Source: Paenibacillus harenae
GTDB taxonomy: Bacteria > Bacillota > Bacilli > Paenibacillales > Paenibacillaceae
NCBI RefSeq assembly: GCF_030812415.1
Contig: NZ_JAUSST010000003.1
Span: 868,001 to 932,000 of the forward strand
Direction: 5' to 3'
DNA length: 64,000 bases
Made by a program: the position numbers and the translations under genes
Shown here: positions 42,219-51,788 of the stretch, piece after piece
Layout: every line of letters starts with the position of its first letter
Position numbering within the stretch: position 1 is the first letter of the stretch
The notes under the pieces: model-generated
Seen by the model: the letters and a program-made list of their open reading frames with translations, nothing else
What the model was told of the DNA's origin: nothing
Databases searched by the model: none

Positions 42219-43658
42219 ATGTCCATCCCTGCTGGCGCGAATACGCGCATTATTCTTCGTCTGGAAATGAATAAACAGATCGCTTCCTTCGCGCAAATCG
42301 CCGCTGTCATCGGGGAAAGCGGCGGGGATATCGTAGCGATTGACGTAACCCGGTCCGATCAAGTGACGACGGTCCGCGACATAACTGTGAACGTATACGA
42401 TAAAAAGCATGCCGATTTGATCGTGCAAGCGGCCGGAAGACTTGCCGGCGTACGCGTGCTGCAGGTGTCGGATCAGACTTTCCTGATGCATATCGGGGGC
42501 AAAATCGAAATGACACCGAAAACGCCGATTAAAAACCGCGACGATCTGTCCCGCGTATACACGCCGGGCGTCGCTCAAGTATGCCTCGCCATTCATGAGA
42601 AGCCTTCCCGCGCCCACTCGCTGACGATCAAGCGCAATACGATTGCGGTTGTCTCCGACGGATCCGCCGTGCTCGGACTCGGCAATATCGGTCCGGAGGC
42701 GGCCATGCCGGTCATGGAAGGAAAAGCGGTGCTGTTCAAGCAATTTGCCGGCGTCGATGCTTTCCCGATCTGTCTCGATACGCAGGATACCGATGAAATC
42801 GTCCGTATTGTGAAAGCGCTTGCTCCCACATTCGGCGGGATCAATCTGGAGGATATCTCAGCGCCGCGCTGTTTCGAAATCGAACGCAGGCTGATCGAGG
42901 ATCTCGATATTCCGGTATTCCATGACGACCAGCACGGTACTGCCGTCGTTTTACTCGCCGGTTTGCTTAACGCCGTTAAGCTTGTCGGCAAGCGTCTGGA
43001 AGATTGCAAGGTGGTCGTGTGCGGTATCGGTGCCGCAGGGACCGCCTGCACGAAGATACTGATGGCTGCCGGCGTCCGCAACATCGTAGGCGTAGACCGG
43101 AATGGCGCTATCGCAAGCGGCATTCCCTACGAGAACGAAGCATGGAGCTGGTATGCCGAGCATACGAACCCGCAGCGGTTGACCGGAAGCTTGTCCGAGG
43201 TCATCGCAGGCGCGGATGTCTTTATCGGGGTATCCGGGCCGGGCGTCTTAAAGATCGACGACCTGAAAAAGATGGCGCAAGATCCGATCGTCTTCGCGAT
43301 GGCGAACCCTACTCCGGAAATTTTACCCGAAGAAGCAGAGCCCTATGTACGTGTTATGGCTACAGGCCGCTCCGACTATCCGAATCAAATCAATAACGTG
43401 CTTTGTTTTCCGGGCATCTTTCGAGGCATTCTCGATTGCCGCGCATCCCGCGTAACCGAGGAGATGAAGCTCGCCGCGGCACAAGCGATCGCTACTGTCG
43501 TAACTGAGGAAGAACTGAACGAGCATTACATTATTCCGAGCGTATTCAACCACAGCGTGGTGGAGCGCGTTCGTGAGGCGGTCATCAAAGCCGCCATTGA
43601 ATCCGGAGTCGCGCGCAAATCGGTTCCGGCTAACGGCAAAGTTATCGTTTCATTATAG
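42219..43658 (+). CDS. NAD-dependent malic enzyme with N-terminal ACT domain
   Basis: 479 residues. An ACT-like domain (about 8-80, with GESGGDIVAIDVTRSD) precedes the malic enzyme domains: catalytic Tyr in SRVYTPGVAQVC, the Lys and Asp of the active site around GGINLEDISAPRCF and FHDDQHGTAVV, and NAD fold VVVCGIGAAGTA near 270. It oxidatively decarboxylates malate to pyruvate. MaeA/MleA-like in length, shorter than MalS. The start at 42219 has AAAGG upstream; a frame from 42207 lacks a ribosome site. It lies between dctR and the carrier gene, making a malate uptake-and-use module. Confidence 0.9.
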   Translation: MSIPAGANTRIILRLEMNKQIASFAQIAAVIGESGGDIVAIDVTRSDQVTTVRDITVNVYDKKHADLIVQAAGRLAGVRVLQVSDQTFLMHIGGKIEMTPKTPIKNRDDLSRVYTPGVAQVCLAIHEKPSRAHSLTIKRNTIAVVSDGSAVLGLGNIGPEAAMPVMEGKAVLFKQFAGVDAFPICLDTQDTDEIVRIVKALAPTFGGINLEDISAPRCFEIERRLIEDLDIPVFHDDQHGTAVVLLAGLLNAVKLVGKRLEDCKVVVCGIGAAGTACTKILMAAGVRNIVGVDRNGAIASGIPYENEAWSWYAEHTNPQRLTGSLSEVIAGADVFIGVSGPGVLKIDDLKKMAQDPIVFAMANPTPEILPEEAEPYVRVMATGRSDYPNQINNVLCFPGIFRGILDCRASRVTEEMKLAAAQAIATVVTEEELNEHYIIPSVFNHSVVERVREAVIKAAIESGVARKSVPANGKVIVSL

Positions 43659-43690
43659 TCCGACCATTTCTAATGAAAAGAGGGAACATT

Positions 43691-44995
43691 ATGAGAATTA
43701 ACTTTAAAAACTTGACCGTTCAAGTGTTGATTGCCATCGTCATAGGCATTATGATCGGCCAATTTTTCCCGGCATTCGGCATCGAGCTGAAGATGTTTGG
43801 CGACATTTTCATCAAGATGGTCAAAATGGTCATCGCTCCGATTGTGTTCTTTACGATTGTCGTCGGCTTCGCGGGAATGGGCAGTATGAAAAAAATCGGC
43901 CGGATCGGCGGCAAAGCGCTGCTCTATTTCGAGATTATTACGACATTCGCCATGGCCATCGGGGTCGCGGTCGCCTTCCTGGTGAAGCCTGGCAGCGGCA
44001 TCGACATCAGCAAAGTCGCAGACAAAGCAAGCGACGTCGACAAGTATACGACGCAGGCGGCCGAAACGCAGCACAGCTTTGTCGATTTTCTGCAGAGCAT
44101 CGTGCCGGACAATGCGATTGCAGCGATGTCCGGAGGCGCTATGCTGCCGGTGCTGTTCTTCTCGGTTCTGTTCGGTCTGGCGCTTTCGTCACTCGGAGAG
44201 AAGGGCAAGCCGGTCGTGCAGCTCTTTGAACTGATCAATGAAGTGTTTTTCAAGCTGGTCGCCATTATTATGCGATTCTCCCCGATCGCCGCAGGCGGCG
44301 CTATGGCTTATACGATCGGCAAATTCGGCATCGATTCGCTGTTCTCGCTTGGAAAAATGATGGCCGCGACGTATATGACAATGTTCTTGTTTATCTTCAT
44401 TGTTCTTGGCCTTGTAGCGAAATTTTATAACTTTAGCATTATAAAAATGATCAAATTTATTAAAGACGAAATTTTGCTGGTGCTCGGCACTTCGTCGTCC
44501 GAGTCCGCTTTACCCCGTCTGATGCAGCGGTTGGAGCAATACGGCTGCTCCAAACCGGTCGTAGGGCTGGTCGTACCGACCGGATACTCGTTCAATCTCG
44601 ACGGTACGTCGATTTATTTATCGATGGCTTCAATCTTTATTGCGCAAGCCTATGGCATCGAGCTGACCTGGATTCAGATTCTGACTTTCTTCGGCATCCT
44701 GATGCTGACTTCCAAAGGAGCTGCAGGCGTGACCGGATCGGGCTTCATTACGCTCGCGGCTACGCTGACGGCGATCCCGGGCACGCCGATCCCGGTCGAA
44801 GGCATTGCGCTTCTGCTCGGAGTCGACCGCTTTATGTCGGAAGCTCGCGCCATTACGAATCTGATCGGAAACTCCGTCGCGACGATCGTCATTGCGAAGA
44901 GCGAGAAGCAGTTCAATGTTCCGTCGGCAGCTTCCAACGAAGCCTTGGCAGTAGAGCGGCACGGCGTTCATACGGAAAGCGGCAGCGTCGCCTAG
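43691..44995 (+). CDS. dctP: Dicarboxylate/cation symporter (DAACS family, DctP/DctA)
   Basis: 434 residues, eight transmembrane helices and two hairpin loops. Substrate and cation-binding motifs are visible: the serine-rich LGTSSSESALPRL (re-entrant loop), PTGYSFNLDGTSIYL with NLDGT, GAAGVTGSGFI and the C-terminal RFMSEARAITNLIGN. Takes up C4-dicarboxylates with Na+ or H+. It starts at ATG 43691 behind AGAGGG; upstream ATG 43673 has no site. It follows the malic enzyme gene by 32 bp and ends at a strong terminator. Confidence 0.93.
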   Translation: MRINFKNLTVQVLIAIVIGIMIGQFFPAFGIELKMFGDIFIKMVKMVIAPIVFFTIVVGFAGMGSMKKIGRIGGKALLYFEIITTFAMAIGVAVAFLVKPGSGIDISKVADKASDVDKYTTQAAETQHSFVDFLQSIVPDNAIAAMSGGAMLPVLFFSVLFGLALSSLGEKGKPVVQLFELINEVFFKLVAIIMRFSPIAAGGAMAYTIGKFGIDSLFSLGKMMAATYMTMFLFIFIVLGLVAKFYNFSIIKMIKFIKDEILLVLGTSSSESALPRLMQRLEQYGCSKPVVGLVVPTGYSFNLDGTSIYLSMASIFIAQAYGIELTWIQILTFFGILMLTSKGAAGVTGSGFITLAATLTAIPGTPIPVEGIALLLGVDRFMSEARAITNLIGNSVATIVIAKSEKQFNVPSAASNEALAVERHGVHTESGSVA

Positions 44996-45031
44996 TAATT
45001 GCATGCGAAGCCGGAAGGCTATTAAAGCTTA

Positions 45032-45071
45032 AGGGTCCAACCGCGTTGACAGACGCGGTTGGACCCTTTTT
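45032..45071 (+). terminator. Rho-independent terminator of the dct module
   Basis: AGGGTCCAACCGCGT (45032-45046) and ACGCGGTTGGACCCT (45053-45067) form a perfect stem followed by T. Confidence 0.92.
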
Positions 45072-45655
45072 CATACAATGTCCCGTCATTAGGAAGCCGT
45101 AGAACGTCTTGCTGAGCGACAGGCCGCAGCATTAGAAATGTCAAAAGAAAATAAAGTCTTAGACTAGAAAAATAAAGGATTAGACTGACGGAGCTTTATT
45201 AAGCTAACGTGCGGCATTCCTATTATGAAGAAAGCGCGGTCGTAAGCGACTACGAGCGCTGCTATTTCGCTGCGAGACATGGGAGGGTTGACCTCCATGT
45301 GGCGATGTGGAGATCCAAAGGCGAGACCATAAATGGCCAGAATATCCACTTTTTAAAATGAGTGGTCTAGGTGAATATGTTTTCGCACTTTCTTCGCCCC
45401 CATATTTTACATCCTTTTGTTTCGTACGAAAGAGAAGCGTTCAAAATCTAAGAAAACAAGCGTATTTAAGAGAAAAACGATTCTCCATAGAGAGGATTAG
45501 TGCAACTTCCCAAGCATTGGAAACGTATTGGAATAAACGAAATAAAATGAATATCATGGAAGGACATGCGTTGTTTTACCAATTCAACAAATCTTTCATA
45601 AGTACTCTCGCAGTCATTTATGTAATATGCACTGTTGTATAGATATCTTATCGCT
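45072..45655. other. Gene-poor stretch, possible remnants
   Basis: No gene that I can support. A 111-codon plus-strand frame (45307-45642) has no ribosome site and no recognisable sequence, and a 61-codon minus frame overlaps it. Base composition drops sharply in AT direction after 45350. Likely decayed mobile DNA. Confidence 0.3.
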
Positions 45656-45829
45656 TCATCCTTCTGATTCGATATATGATCCCATGTAATCGTCTAAAAC
45701 ACTCGATGATTCATTAGTTGAAGATTCGGAGATTTCCTTATTAATATCTTGAGTCAAATCTTCTCCCTTGCCACACGCTGATAGGGTAAACAGCAACGCA
45801 AACATTGGTATTAGTATTTTTATTCTCAT
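45656..45829 (-). CDS. Small secreted lipoprotein
   Basis: 57 residues: basic start MRIKILIPMFALLFTLSACG with a lipobox (LSAC) and the lipid-attachment Cys at residue 19, then an acidic, Ser-rich tail ending with DDYMGSYIESEG. GGGGGT precedes the ATG. It is too short for domain assignment; the tail could be a loop for a partner protein or a stump of a larger lipoprotein. It lies in an AT-rich accessory stretch with no partner. Confidence 0.5.
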   Translation of the reverse strand: MRIKILIPMFALLFTLSACGKGEDLTQDINKEISESSTNESSSVLDDYMGSYIESEG

Positions 45830-46333
45830 GATGTACCCCCTGTGATCTTAGAGATGATTTGGCAAAGAAAAGTCCTCACACATCGTTTCAGGTATAGCAA
45901 GCAGCCAGCAACACCTTTGTTACTTCTCTGGCATTTTGTAACCTCCAATGTAACCTATGATTGAGAACATTATTCTATGAAGTAGGAGGTAAAACCTACC
46001 TATATGTCGAATTCTGGAGGTATAAAGTAAACCTTACTGGGAAAGATCAGTCATTTTAAAATTGGTTCCTGTTTAATTGCGTGCTCAATTTCAGCCATTT
46101 CAAGCATCTTAGCTACGTTCTTTAACAATTAGCTTTGCATTCTCAATTTGCTCTAACACCTTTTATGGGTGCGTTTTGTTGGCTGGGATATGAGATCGGA
46201 CAGCCGACTGGTCTAGAGAATGAGATGTTGGCAATTTACTAGTACTTGCTATATTATCCTTGGGATTATTTGTGGCCGACAACTCAATCGATACAGATGA
46301 AAAAACATAAAATATAGTTTTGATGGAGGTTTA
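45830..46333. other. AT-rich gene-free stretch
   Basis: About 500 bp without a supported gene. Short open pieces (for example KVLEQIENAKLIVKERS on the minus strand at 46110-46160) suggest a fragment of a lost gene. No repeats with other parts of the window were noticed. Confidence 0.3.
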
Positions 46334-46804
46334 ATGAACCCACAGACAATCATTGAAATATATGAAGATGTTCTGAAAGGTAATCGAAATAGATTCCCTC
46401 GCGAAACGTGGAAACCGCATAATGGTGGGTTTGAGAATTTCAGAAGATGTTTGCGATATCTTGTACTTGATAAGTTGAAATTAGATAGAGAACAAATGTT
46501 ATCAATTGGTATTAGCTTCTTCATTGAATGGAAGCTACGAACGCCTTTCCAAAGGTTATACGATTCACAGACGTATAAGTGTTTGTCTGAAATTTTTTCA
46601 GAAATGGATATTAAACCTTGGGAAATGAAGATATCTCCTGATGGAGTTTGGAACGATGAAAATATGAAAGGAGCAATAAGATGGGTCGTTTCTAAGTCAA
46701 TTGGAATAGATAGAGATAAAATCATAAAGAACATCGGCTATGAAACGTTTAAAGATTTTTATGTATCAACATTGATACATAAGAAGGTTCAGTTCAATGT
46801 ATGA
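46334..46804 (+). CDS. DUF4046-like repeat protein
   Basis: 156 residues, AT-rich gene. Two imperfect repeats are visible: a start-type segment (IIEIYEDVLKGNRNRFPRETW) and the pair IKPWEMKISPDGVWNDENMKGAIRWVV with RCLRYLVLDKLKLDREQM before it. The KPWE motif followed by W and a helix is characteristic of the DUF4046 repeats found in Bacillus cereus-group and Paenibacillus proteins of unknown function. The upstream TGGAGG supports ATG 46334. Confidence 0.65.
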   Translation: MNPQTIIEIYEDVLKGNRNRFPRETWKPHNGGFENFRRCLRYLVLDKLKLDREQMLSIGISFFIEWKLRTPFQRLYDSQTYKCLSEIFSEMDIKPWEMKISPDGVWNDENMKGAIRWVVSKSIGIDRDKIIKNIGYETFKDFYVSTLIHKKVQFNV

Positions 46805-46983
46805 TTTATGCGCGTTCGCTTTCCCCGAATATAACTCCTACAAGTGTACATTTCATTATATTAATAAGTAAACAACGGGTAACGACATAAAGAGATGTGT
46901 ATTGTATTGTCAGGTATCCAAGATAATGAATATCATACAGCTCGTGCGTCGCAGCTGCGCCCGAGAGAAAAGGGGTAATCCTG

Positions 46984-48672
46984 TTGCGGATACCAAGGCC
47001 ATGGTCAAACAAAGCTAAGCTTATGCTTACAGCATTTATGTTCCTATCAACCTTATCTGCATGCGACAAAGAAAACGCTGCCAATCTGCCGAAGGAGCAG
47101 GTCAACAATCCGGCAGTAACGAACGGTGACTCGTCCTTCAGCCGATACGAGCCTCCGATTGAACTATCCTTTGTAAGAGAAACCGATGAAGGACTGGAGA
47201 GCTTGATTAACAGCCTGCCCGAGGAAACCCTGGAGGATAACCGCTGGACCAGGCTGGATGAAGAGGTTCTCGGAATCAAGATCAAGTACGACTGGACAGC
47301 TAAAGGGGATTTATACCGTCAGAAGTTTGGCGCTTCCATTGCTTCAGGAAATATTCCGGATGTAGTCGCAGTGAATGCCCAGCAGCTCCGGGAGCTCAGC
47401 AATGCAGGACTGATCGAGGATTTGACGGATGTCTATGAACAATATGCTTCCACTCTTACGAAGAGAGTACTCAGTGAGGAAGGTGACGGTCCATTTGAGA
47501 CGGCAACGATTGACGGCAAGCTGATGGGCATTCCGCAGACAAGTTCCTCCATTGACGATGCCGACTTGTTATGGATCAGAACGGACTGGCTGAATTGGCT
47601 GGGGCTGAAACCGCCAACAACGATGCAGGAATTATTGACCATTTCGAAAGCGTTTACAGAGGATGATCCTGATCACAACGGCAAAGACGATACCTTCGGG
47701 ATTGGGGCAAACAAAAATTTGGGCGACCCTGTTATGGGGCTTGTGGATCTTATGGCCGGGTATGATGCATTTCCAAATATATGGATTAAGAATCAGCAGG
47801 GCAAGCTCGTGTACGGAGGGATCCAGCCTGAGGTCAAAACAGCCTTGAAGGTCATTCAGGATATGTATCGGCAAGGGCAGATTGATCCCGAGTTTGCTCT
47901 GAAGGACGGAGAGAAGGCTAACAAGCTGATAACATCCGGGAAGATCGGCATGATCTACGGTGAGCAATGGGTTTCCTTTCTGTTGAATACAAGCCGCGAT
48001 AATGATCCGAACGCTGACTGGCAGGCTTATCCGATCGTGTCTGCTACTGGAGATGCGGCCAAAGTTCCGCTTAAATTCAATACTAACACCTACTTCGCGG
48101 TCAAGAAAGGTTATGAGCATCCGGAGGCCATTATCAAGCTGTTTAATCTGCATCTGGAGAAAAACTGGGGACAAACAGCGGAGTATGAGAAGTATTACAA
48201 TATGACCTATGCAGTATGGCTGCTATCACCGGTTACGCCGTCCCCAACCCGCAAAAATCTGGAGGCGTTCCGTCAGATTAAGGCTGCGAGCAGGATCGGA
48301 AATAATGATTTGATGAAGGATGAAGCCAAGTATATCAAGAAGAGAATGGATACATATTTGTCCGGTAATGATTACGGTGGCTGGGGCTGGCTGAAAACTT
48401 ACGGTCCTACGGGAGCTTTCTCTATTATCGATCAATATGAAAAAAAAGATCAGCTGCTGTACGAGAGTTTTGTTGGCGCTCCTACAGATACGATGATTGA
48501 TAAGCAGCTGATTCTAAGTGATTTGCAGAATGAGACCTACCTTAATATTATTTTGGGCAGACCTATCAATGAATTCGCCCAATTTGTAAACAACTGGTAC
48601 AAGCTGGGTGGAGACAAAATTACAGATGAGGTTAATCAGTGGTATGCGAAGCGCGAAAGCGGGAAAAAGTGA
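46984..48672 (+). CDS. Extracellular sugar-binding lipoprotein (LipO family)
   Basis: 562 residues from TTG 46984 (AAAGGGG nine bases upstream). Signal peptide with lipobox STLSACDK (Cys about residue 27). Large solute-binding protein of ABC family 1 as typical of LipO/YtcQ: IPDVVAVNAQQL, a calcium-loop-like DPDHNGKDDTFGIG near residue 230, and GKIGMIYGEQW near 320. It delivers oligosaccharides to a CUT1-type importer; the permease genes (ypt/yes type) are not in the window. It is the only intact member of the decayed hemicellulose cluster besides the Gfo/Idh gene. Confidence 0.88.
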   Translation: MRIPRPWSNKAKLMLTAFMFLSTLSACDKENAANLPKEQVNNPAVTNGDSSFSRYEPPIELSFVRETDEGLESLINSLPEETLEDNRWTRLDEEVLGIKIKYDWTAKGDLYRQKFGASIASGNIPDVVAVNAQQLRELSNAGLIEDLTDVYEQYASTLTKRVLSEEGDGPFETATIDGKLMGIPQTSSSIDDADLLWIRTDWLNWLGLKPPTTMQELLTISKAFTEDDPDHNGKDDTFGIGANKNLGDPVMGLVDLMAGYDAFPNIWIKNQQGKLVYGGIQPEVKTALKVIQDMYRQGQIDPEFALKDGEKANKLITSGKIGMIYGEQWVSFLLNTSRDNDPNADWQAYPIVSATGDAAKVPLKFNTNTYFAVKKGYEHPEAIIKLFNLHLEKNWGQTAEYEKYYNMTYAVWLLSPVTPSPTRKNLEAFRQIKAASRIGNNDLMKDEAKYIKKRMDTYLSGNDYGGWGWLKTYGPTGAFSIIDQYEKKDQLLYESFVGAPTDTMIDKQLILSDLQNETYLNIILGRPINEFAQFVNNWYKLGGDKITDEVNQWYAKRESGKK

Positions 48673-48728
48673 ATGACGGTCAACGAGTGCCCTATATATT
48701 CGTAAAATAGAACAACGGAGGTATTCTC

Positions 48729-48866
48729 ATGTTTAGACTGCCAGCTCATTCATGGCGCAATGCACTGTTTGTCCGGTTGATTATAATGAATCTGATTGTG
48801 ATCCTGCCGATTATTTTACTAGGGGTCTATTTGTATAATTGGAGTTATTCACTAGCGTTGCATTAA
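48729..48866 (+). pseudogene. YesM-type sensor kinase, N-terminal stump
   Basis: 45 codons with CGGAGG before the ATG: RNALFVRLIIMNLIVILPII is the first transmembrane helix of YesM-like sensor kinases, ending in YLYNWSYSLA. After about 48855 the sequence no longer fits the family and runs into IS4-type DNA. The extracellular and catalytic parts are missing. Confidence 0.7.
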
Positions 48867-48867
48867 T

Positions 48868-49675
48868 GTTCTCTGAATCTTCATAATTTTCTATCTTTAT
48901 GTCAGGCGAGCATAAAAAAATCCTTTACAATGGTTATGGTAGGTAGTACCTGTCCATAACACTGAAAAGGATAAGCGCATAGACAAGAATACTCTATTTT
49001 CTTCATTTGGTAAATGGCTAAATCCAATTTGTACGAAAACGTTCATAGATAGCGTTAACGAAATCGGTCAAGATAAGTACGTCAAGAAACTAACGACGCT
49101 CGCTTACTTCAAGCTTTTTCTTCACGCGGAGTTGCAAGGACGCGACGGGCTTCGTGACATTGCGAATGACGTATTATGCTGAGATATTCAACGCGAACTC
49201 GAACTTCCTTCCATCTCAGCAGCGCAACTGAGCCGAAAACATAATCAAGTCGATCCTGCACTGCTCGAACAAGTATTCAACCAGTTGGCGAAGCGAATCC
49301 ATTTGCAAGCAAACCCTCATCGTTCTCGTAATAAGCTCAAGATTATCGATTCAACGACGATTGTGCTTTGTTTGCAGAAATTCAAGTTGGCACACTTTCG
49401 ATCTACAAAGGTCGGAATCAAACTGCACTCACGCATTGCATATTGGGATGAAGACGACGTTTATCCGGATAAAATAAAGGTAACACCTTCTTCATCGACC
49501 GAATTCCACTAGAGGAATTGGCCGATGAAGAAGGTGTTATCTATGTTTTCGATAGAGGATGTGTCGATTATGCAGCTTACGACCGATTTTGTGAGAAAAA
49601 GATTTTCTTCGTTACGCGATTGAAAAACAATGCGGTTATTGAGCCACTACATACGTATGAATTGCCGCCGGATAG
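48868..49675 (+). mobile_element. IS4-family insertion sequence remnant
   Basis: From the former start at 48979 (now ATA) the frame reads NTLFSSFGKWLNPICTKTF, an in-frame TGA at about 49179, then LPSISAAQLSRKHNQVDP and KLKIIDSTTIVLCLQKF, SRIAYWDEDDVYPDKI (the DDE region). A deletion then shifts the frame to EEGVIYVFDRG and FFVTRLKNNAVIE. The C-terminal third, including the final Glu of the DDE triad, is absent and the CBM6 fragment follows. Two or more lesions; not active. Confidence 0.85.
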
Positions 49676-49935
49676 TTGATTTTGGCAGCAGCGGCGCTTC
49701 CGGGTTTACGGCATCTGTATCGGAGGCAGGCTCGGCTACTGTCATTGAGCTGCGGCTGGATGCGGCAGACGGCCAATTGATTGGGTCCTTGCAGATTCCT
49801 GCTGCGCGGACGGAGGCAGCGAAATATCAAACCAAGGTTACTGGTGTCGGCGGCGTTCATGACCTGTACCTGGTGTTCAATGGCAAGCCTGCCAGTAAGC
49901 TGTTCAAGCTGCATAGCTGGCGGTTCAACCAATAA
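49676..49935 (+). pseudogene. CBM6 carbohydrate-binding module, C-terminal fragment
   Basis: About 85 codons reading RIVDFGSSGASGFTASVSEA, TVIELRLDAADGQLIGSLQI, GVHDLYLVFNGKPASKLFKL: a CBM6 module with the characteristic HDLYLVF strand and ending at TAA. In intact genes it terminates GH43 arabinofuranosidases or xylosidases. Everything N-terminal has been lost at the IS4 junction. Confidence 0.75.
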
Positions 49936-50010
49936 GCGAAACTTGATACCTTTAACAGCAGTCAGTTGATCTGCACCTACAGCGGCTATAAGCCTGCCTG
50001 GAGACGCGTA

Positions 50011-50549
50011 ATCAGCGGTATCCGTTAACAGCAGGCGATAGCTTCATGATCTTTCCGCAAACGGAGATTTACTACTATCCCGATCCTGAGGATCCCTGGG
50101 AGTATGTATGGATCGAGTTTAAAGGGGATGAAGCGGAACGTCTGGTGGCGATGACGGAGCTTGAGCCGGATAAACCTGCAGTCGCGGCATGTCAGGCTGA
50201 TTTGAAGCCGTATTTCCCTGTGGTGCCGGGTGCTGATGCGAGGCTTTTTGAGAAAATGAGAACAGAGGCGCAATTGCGTATGCTGCTCTCCTATTATGTG
50301 GAGTTTTATCCAAGAGAATCGCACTTTATCGATTATGTTCGGTTGGCGAAGGAATATATCATGATTAATTATTGGAAGGCAACCTTGACGGTATCGGATA
50401 TTGTAAATGCTGTCAGCCTGGAGCGAAGCTATCTGTTCCGCTTGTTCAAGGAAGCAGCCGGGATGTCTGTTTCCGGCTATTTGACCGCATACCGGATTGA
50501 ACGAGCCCGCGAGCTGCTTCAGCATGAAACCATTGCGGCTCAGGCTTGA
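50011..50549 (+). pseudogene. AraC-family regulator, truncated at both ends
   Basis: Reading frame GDSFMIFPQTEIYYYPDPED is the end of an AraC-type cupin domain, then PWEYVWIEF. The C-terminal HTH domain begins (VSDIVNAVSLERSYLFRLFKE and AGMSVSGYLTAYRIERARELL) but stops after the first of two helix-turn-helices at about 50540. There the sequence crosses into the antisense alpha-galactosidase remnant. The upstream part to 49937 (TYSGYKPAWRR) may be the remains of its N-terminus in another frame. Confidence 0.7.
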
Positions 50550-51417
50550 TCCGGTAAGCTCCGCGGCTTTCGATATCCTGATTGATGGCGATCAGATCCG
50601 GGTTTAACAGCATATTTTTAGTCGTCTGATTAGCCGTCCGAATATCGCAGCCAATCAGGAGCGGAGAACCCAGTAAGCACCATAATGAGAAGTGAGTCTT
50701 GTATTCATGTCGCTGCAGCCCCGATAAACGAATTATTGCTGCCGCCGTACATGCCTACAACCAGCATATCCATATCATTATGGCAGAAGGAGCCGGTGTA
50801 GCATTCTTTGTCCAGCTGTGAGAGTGCCAGATTTTTGATGGAATTCCAGTGATCCTGAATATCGCCTGTTGACCGGTACATATGGGCACCTGACTCACGT
50901 ATCCACAGATAGACATTATCCTCTCCCCAATTGCAGGCGGAGAACAGAATCTCCTGTCCGCTGTTTTTAAGGGCAAGGCTCATCCGTTTGTACAGCAGTT
51001 CACCCGAGATATGCCGGGGTTTGAAGCAATATTGTACTTTAAATAATCGACGCACCACTCAGCGAATAATTGAGCATCTTGATATTCATGCTCAAAGCTG
51101 CCGAGATAACCCGCGCAAGTATGGGTGCCAACGCAGGAGTACATGCCGAATTTCAAGCCTTTCGAATGGATATAGTCGGCAAGTGCTTTCATTCCGCTTG
51201 GAAACTTGGCAGGATCAGCAACAAGATTCCCCTGCTGGTCACGCTGCTTCAAGCTCCAGCAATCATCAATTACGATATATTCATACCCTGCGTCCTTATA
51301 GCCCTCCGATTCGAATAGATCGGCAACATCCCGGATTAACTGTTCATTGATGTCCCAGGTGAAGGTATTCCATGAGTTCCATTCCATGGCGGGAGTAAGT
51401 CCAAGCTGTTTGTCCAC
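50545..51417 (-). pseudogene. GH27 alpha-galactosidase, frameshifted and truncated
   Basis: From GTG 51417: LTPAMEWNSWNTF, YIVIDDCWS (the conserved DDxW), KFGMYSCVGTHTCAGYLGSF and AEWCVDYLKY. A frameshift near 51040 continues with KPRHISGELLYKRMSLAL and ILFSACNWGEDNVYLW. A further shift near 50705 leads to GSPLLIGCDIRT and LIAINQDIESRG, ending in the junction with the AraC remnant. The C-terminal beta-domain is lost. It would have released terminal galactose from galactosyl hemicellulose. Confidence 0.82.
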
Positions 51418-51788
51418 TAGTAATATACATCCTTTCTTGGCCCGTCTGCGGATGTTCGTGACCGCGCTTAAGGGCTGGTTTTGAAATGTGAGTTGTCAGA
51501 TTGTATTTAAACATATAAAGCTTGAAGCGGCCTATAGCTTGACGTTGCTTATATATGGACAGTTGTTGTTTCTGCAGCAGCTTTGTTAAATAACAGCCAG
51601 TAATCTATAAATTGACGGGTAATAGAGCCGCAATCCGGCGGGTTGTTGGAGCTGGCTGCGGGAACTAAACTTTCCTTGTGACGCTAATATCTAAGGGATA
51701 GCTATGCGTAAAGACCGATCTGCTGTTCGACGGCAGTTGGTAGACGTCCTATAAATCTTTTAAATATAAATGGAGAGGGGAACTGCAT
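51418..51788. other. Intergenic stretch between decayed glycosidase genes
   Basis: About 360 bp without a supported gene. It should hold the divergent promoters of the two former glycosidase genes; no clear hexamer pair or catabolite-response element was found by eye. Confidence 0.35.

Noticed and set aside
45307..45642. 111-codon plus-strand protein
   Set aside because: No ribosome site, no recognisable motif, atypical composition; treated as unsupported.
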